Shown one piece after another: positions 6,253 to 8,636 of a stretch of DNA of 8,636 nt. Location of the stretch: NCBI GenBank assembly GCA_036279475.1, contig DASUJB010000151.1, positions 1-8,636 of the forward strand. The letters are read 5' to 3'. Within the stretch, counting starts at the first letter, position 1; every line of letters starts with the position of its first letter. The notes under the pieces were generated by a model. It did not search any database and was not told where the DNA came from. It saw nothing but the letters and a program-made list of their open reading frames with translations. This stretch comes from ZC4RG19 sp036279475. Its GTDB lineage: Bacteria > Actinomycetota > Acidimicrobiia > Acidimicrobiales > VFJN01. The position numbers and the translations under genes are program-made.

Positions 6253-7850
6253 AGTCGCCCCCTCGCCGGCCGCATCAGGCCGAGGCCGAGGTGCCGCCCC
6301 GCCCCCAGGAGCAGCGGCCCGCCGACCGGTTCGTCGAGCTCCACCGCGAGGTGGACCAGGGCACGCCGATGGCCGCCCTGGCCGAACCGCGGGAAGTCGC
6401 GGGCGTCGCGCGAACCGGGCAGCAGCGGCGCGAGCGACACGGTGACGTCCGCCGGCTCGGGCAGGCCGACGTGACCCAGCTCGAGCCGCGCCGTGGCGGT
6501 GGCCCGGTCGAAGGCACGGCGGTCCCGCCTCGGGCCCCACAACGCCCCCGGATGGCGGCTCAGCGCCACCGGTGTGGCGCTGAGCCATCGGCGCGACGGC
6601 GACGACCACGTCGAGGACCGCAGGGCGACCGGCGCGGCGTCGTCGTGCACCCGGGCCAGGTGCAGCACGCCGAGGCGGCCGAGGGTGAGGGTCGGTTCGT
6701 CGTCGGCGGCGCGACGCCAGCGTGCCAGGGCGTCGACGACCACGGCACGCGCCTCGTCGTCGATCCCCGGCGGGAGCACGACCGCCACCCCCATGAGGTG
6801 GCCGGTCGCCCGCTCGTGCCCCACGAAGGGCAGCGCGCCGAAGGCCACGTGGGGGCGCTGCAGGGGCCGGCCCTCGTCGTCGTGGCCGGTGAGCTCCGCC
6901 ACCTGCGAGGTGGCGTGGGCCATCACCGCGCCGCGGAGGGCGTCGGCGACCCGGTGCGCCGCCACGATCGGCAGGCGGGGACCGCCCACGCGCTCGAGTA
7001 CCAGCATCTCCCCGCTGAGGTTGGACCGGGCGACGGCCACGGTTGGCACCGCTTCCTCGGCCTCCCCGTACGTGACCACCCGGTGCGGCAACGACCGTGG
7101 CCTCGACGCCCGGTGGTGGGCGAACGCCGCGGTCAGCGCCGCGTGCTGGCCGGAGCCGGCCACCCGGAGGCGCAGCAGGCCGCCGGGGCGCGGCACGTAG
7201 CGTGGCGACGGCGGCTCGTCGGCGAGCCGGCACGCCACGAGCGACGACGAGTGGCCGAGGCGCGTGACCCGGTCGAGGAGGCCGTCGAGCACGGCACGCT
7301 CGGTGGGGCTCGGGTCGACGTCGGCCCAGGCGTACACGACCCGGGCGTCGACGGGCGTCATCGACGGGTACCTCCTCTCCTGGCGTCCCCGCCGCCCGGG
7401 GAGCAGCTCGAGCGCGTCGCGGGGGTTCGTCCGGCCGACATCCCGGGTCTTGGCGCTCACGTCCCGTGCCTCCTCGGCGTCCCGCGTCGCTCGCGCCCGC
7501 TCGCTGTCGGTGGAGCGGGGATCGCCCAGCACCGCCGAGGCGTCGTCGATGCGCCCCGTGCGGCTCTCCTGCAGCGCCAAGCCCACGACCGAGGTGTCGT
7601 TCACCGGCACGTAGTGGCCGACCACAGCGCGGGGGTGGGCCTCGGAGGCGGCGATGCTCGGCGCCCCCCAGGACTCCATGGCCACGAGGATGGCCTCCTC
7701 GGCGGCGCTCGGCTCCTCCGCCGACCCCCAGGCGTCGACCATGGCGCTGTAGAGCCGCGCCGGGTGCGGGGGCCACTCGCCGCCGTCGCGCCGGTCGTGG
7801 GCAGTTGCCACGTAGCGGCCGGTGAGCAGGTCGACGGCGACGGCGATCAC
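6249..7850 (-). CDS. csb2: Csb2, Cas5-Cas6-type crRNA processing subunit (GSU0054 family)
   Basis: A 533-residue protein of the family that defines type I-G. It combines a Cas5-like part with a Cas6-like part, cleaves precursor crRNA and stays bound to the 3' end of the crRNA. The N-terminus has the family pattern GRYVATAHDRRDGGEWPPHP followed by ARLYSAMVDAW (11-41). RLGHSSSLV (197-205) and HLMGVAVVLP (351-360) are further RAMP-like blocks. The C-terminus has VHLAVELDEPVGGP (499-512) and a glycine-rich loop, LLGAGRHLGLGLMRP (514-528). H494, H500 and H520 are candidates for the cleavage site, which I cannot assign. The GTG at 7850 overlaps the csb1 stop (GTGA) and has GGAGGTGA (7862-7855) four bases upstream. 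An ATG 39 codons earlier would add a glycine/arginine-rich tail read from csb1 in another frame and is rejected. Confidence 0.93.
   Translation of the reverse strand: MIAVAVDLLTGRYVATAHDRRDGGEWPPHPARLYSAMVDAWGSAEEPSAAEEAILVAMESWGAPSIAASEAHPRAVVGHYVPVNDTSVVGLALQESRTGRIDDASAVLGDPRSTDSERARATRDAEEARDVSAKTRDVGRTNPRDALELLPGRRGRQERRYPSMTPVDARVVYAWADVDPSPTERAVLDGLLDRVTRLGHSSSLVACRLADEPPSPRYVPRPGGLLRLRVAGSGQHAALTAAFAHHRASRPRSLPHRVVTYGEAEEAVPTVAVARSNLSGEMLVLERVGGPRLPIVAAHRVADALRGAVMAHATSQVAELTGHDDEGRPLQRPHVAFGALPFVGHERATGHLMGVAVVLPPGIDDEARAVVVDALARWRRAADDEPTLTLGRLGVLHLARVHDDAAPVALRSSTWSSPSRRWLSATPVALSRHPGALWGPRRDRRAFDRATATARLELGHVGLPEPADVTVSLAPLLPGSRDARDFPRFGQGGHRRALVHLAVELDEPVGGPLLLGAGRHLGLGLMRPARGRL
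6258..6264 (-). promoter_or_regulatory. Ribosome binding site for cas3
   Basis: GAGGGGG on the minus strand, five bases before the GTG at 6252. It fixes the cas3 start within a frame that stays open far upstream. Confidence 0.6.
6557..6586 (-). repeat. 13-bp perfect inverted repeat with 4-nt loop inside csb2
   Basis: GGCTCAGCGCCAC (6557-6569) and GTGGCGCTGAGCC (6574-6586) are exact reverse complements around a 4-nt loop. In the csb2 mRNA this would form a very stable hairpin in the codons for about residues 422-431. No T tract follows, so it is not a standard terminator. It may affect translation or RNA decay, or reflect only chance in GC-rich coding DNA. Confidence 0.6.
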
Positions 7851-8636
7851 GCGGTCACCTCCCCCGCCCCCTCCTCGGCGCCCTCCGTCGCCAGCAGCGA
7901 CCGCGAGCGGCGGACGAGCTCGCACAACTTGGGGGTCGGCCGGAGCGACAGGTCCCCGGTGTGCCACCGCAGCCCGAGCTGGGCGGCGGCGGCGACGGCA
8001 TCGTGGAGCAAACCCGGCACGGCGTCAGGGTCGAGGGTCACCGCCGCCGGCGGTGCGCCGTCACGGGTGAGCAGCTCGACCCGCCGGGGCTCCTCGGGCA
8101 CGAGCAGGCAGCGGGAGCGGAGGTCGAGGTCGCTCTGGTGCTGGTAGACGACGGCGGCGACGCCCAGCGCGGCGATCGCCGTGCGCGCCGCCACCTCGGC
8201 GTCCCGCCGCCCGGCCGCCGGTAGCGGCCGCCCGTCGCTGCCGAGCACGAACCGCAGCTTGCGCAGCGCGGCGAAGCTCAGCACCACCGTCTGGACGGCG
8301 TGGTCGACGGTCACGCCGCCGGCGGTGGCGTCGATCCCCGGCGTGACGTTGCCGTGGTTGACCTTCGACGGCGCCCCCGGTGTCCCCGAGGCTCCCTTGC
8401 GGTCGAAGGGGGTGGGCTTGCCCTTGGTGACCTTGGCCGCGGCCGGGTCCAGCGTCCACCCCTCGTCGGGGTCGGCCGCCGCGTAGATCGGCTGCTCCTG
8501 CTTCTCGATGCGCAGCGGGTCGATGCGGCTGCCCACCTTCACGCCCGGGACGGCCCCCACGCCCACGATCTCCGACACGATCGCCCGCTGGAACTTGGCT
8601 CCGAGGCCACCCTTGGGCCCCGTCGAGTCCCACATG
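7847..8636 (-). CDS. csb1: Csb1 (Cas7-type backbone subunit, GSU0053 family), N-terminus outside window
   Basis: The last 262 residues are visible, and the frame is open to the right edge, so the true start lies beyond the window. Csb1 is the Cas7 of type I-G; several copies coat the crRNA spacer to form the effector backbone. Recognisable blocks, numbered from the first visible residue, are MWDSTGPKGGLGAKFQRA (1-18), GSRIDPL (36-42), SKVNHGNVTPGI (90-101), GGVTVDHAVQTVVLSF (106-121) and ALRKLRF (123-129), all as in the Csb1 family. The first visible methionine is probably internal, because family members have an N-terminal region before this point. The stop codon overlaps the csb2 start by 4 nt. 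The operon promoter is not in view. Confidence 0.93.
   Translation of the reverse strand, partial: MWDSTGPKGGLGAKFQRAIVSEIVGVGAVPGVKVGSRIDPLRIEKQEQPIYAAADPDEGWTLDPAAAKVTKGKPTPFDRKGASGTPGAPSKVNHGNVTPGIDATAGGVTVDHAVQTVVLSFAALRKLRFVLGSDGRPLPAAGRRDAEVAARTAIAALGVAAVVYQHQSDLDLRSRCLLVPEEPRRVELLTRDGAPPAAVTLDPDAVPGLLHDAVAAAAQLGLRWHTGDLSLRPTPKLCELVRRSRSLLATEGAEEGAGEVTA
7855..7862 (-). promoter_or_regulatory. Ribosome binding site for csb2
   Basis: GGAGGTGA on the minus strand, four bases before the GTG at 7850. It lies inside the end of csb1 and supports the GTG start over the upstream ATG. Confidence 0.75.

Noticed and set aside
4348..6474. Long plus-strand open frame opposite cas3 and csb2 (708 codons)
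   Set aside because: It is antisense to genes with firm family motifs. Its product is rich in Arg, Gly and Pro with no recognisable domain, as expected from GC-rich codon bias.
3364..7776. A 1470-codon minus-strand open frame suggesting a large fusion upstream of Cas3
   Set aside because: The first 508 codons overlap csb2 in another frame and encode low-complexity Arg/Gly/Pro/Ala sequence. A clear GTG with a ribosome binding site at 6252 starts a protein of normal Cas3 layout.
6291..8147. Plus-strand open frame of 618 codons opposite csb2 and csb1
   Set aside because: Same reason: antisense to well-supported genes with no domain signature.

Overview
The window is very GC-rich, with G or C favoured at third codon positions. 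It holds one locus: a type I-G (formerly I-U or 'GSU0054/Dpsyc') CRISPR-Cas system. All six cas genes lie on the minus strand and are packed with almost no gaps, and they are followed by the leader-proximal end of the CRISPR array. The base composition and the Cas set suggest a high-GC bacterium, probably an actinobacterium. No taxonomic marker is present, so this is inference.

Layout in transcription order, right to left: csb1/cas7 (8636-7847, N-terminus outside the window), csb2, a Cas5-Cas6-type protein (7850-6249), cas3 with a C-terminal HD nuclease domain (6252-3364), a short GSU0052-type large-subunit candidate, cas8u2/Cas8g (3367-2399), a cas4-cas1 fusion (2394-730) and cas2 (728-429). 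Next come a 175-nt leader (428-254) and a CRISPR array (253-1) that runs off the left edge. Three junctions are 4-nt GTGA/ATGA overlaps and the other two gaps are 4 nt and 1 nt, so the six genes look like one translationally coupled operon. Its promoter would lie to the right of the window.

How the parts work together (family knowledge): Cas4-Cas1 and Cas2 select and integrate new spacers next to the leader. Csb2 processes the precursor crRNA and stays on its 3' end, Csb1 forms the effector backbone, the Cas8-like protein links recognition to Cas3, and Cas3 unwinds and cuts the target. The repeats are 36 nt with a 7-bp stem. Read on the minus strand they end in ATTGCGGC, which resembles the 8-nt crRNA 5' handle of many type I systems. 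The array is therefore probably transcribed leftward from the leader, in the same direction as the cas genes.

The most unusual feature is in the array. The newest spacer unit carries an exact 10-nt tandem copy of the repeat end (172-181 copies 162-171), so this spacer slot is 46 nt where the others are 35 and 38. Other points worth a look are short repeated motifs in the leader, a 13-bp perfect hairpin inside csb2, and an aspartate in place of the usual glutamate in a Cas4 nuclease motif. The system is a recognisable subtype; I see no entirely new gene system here.
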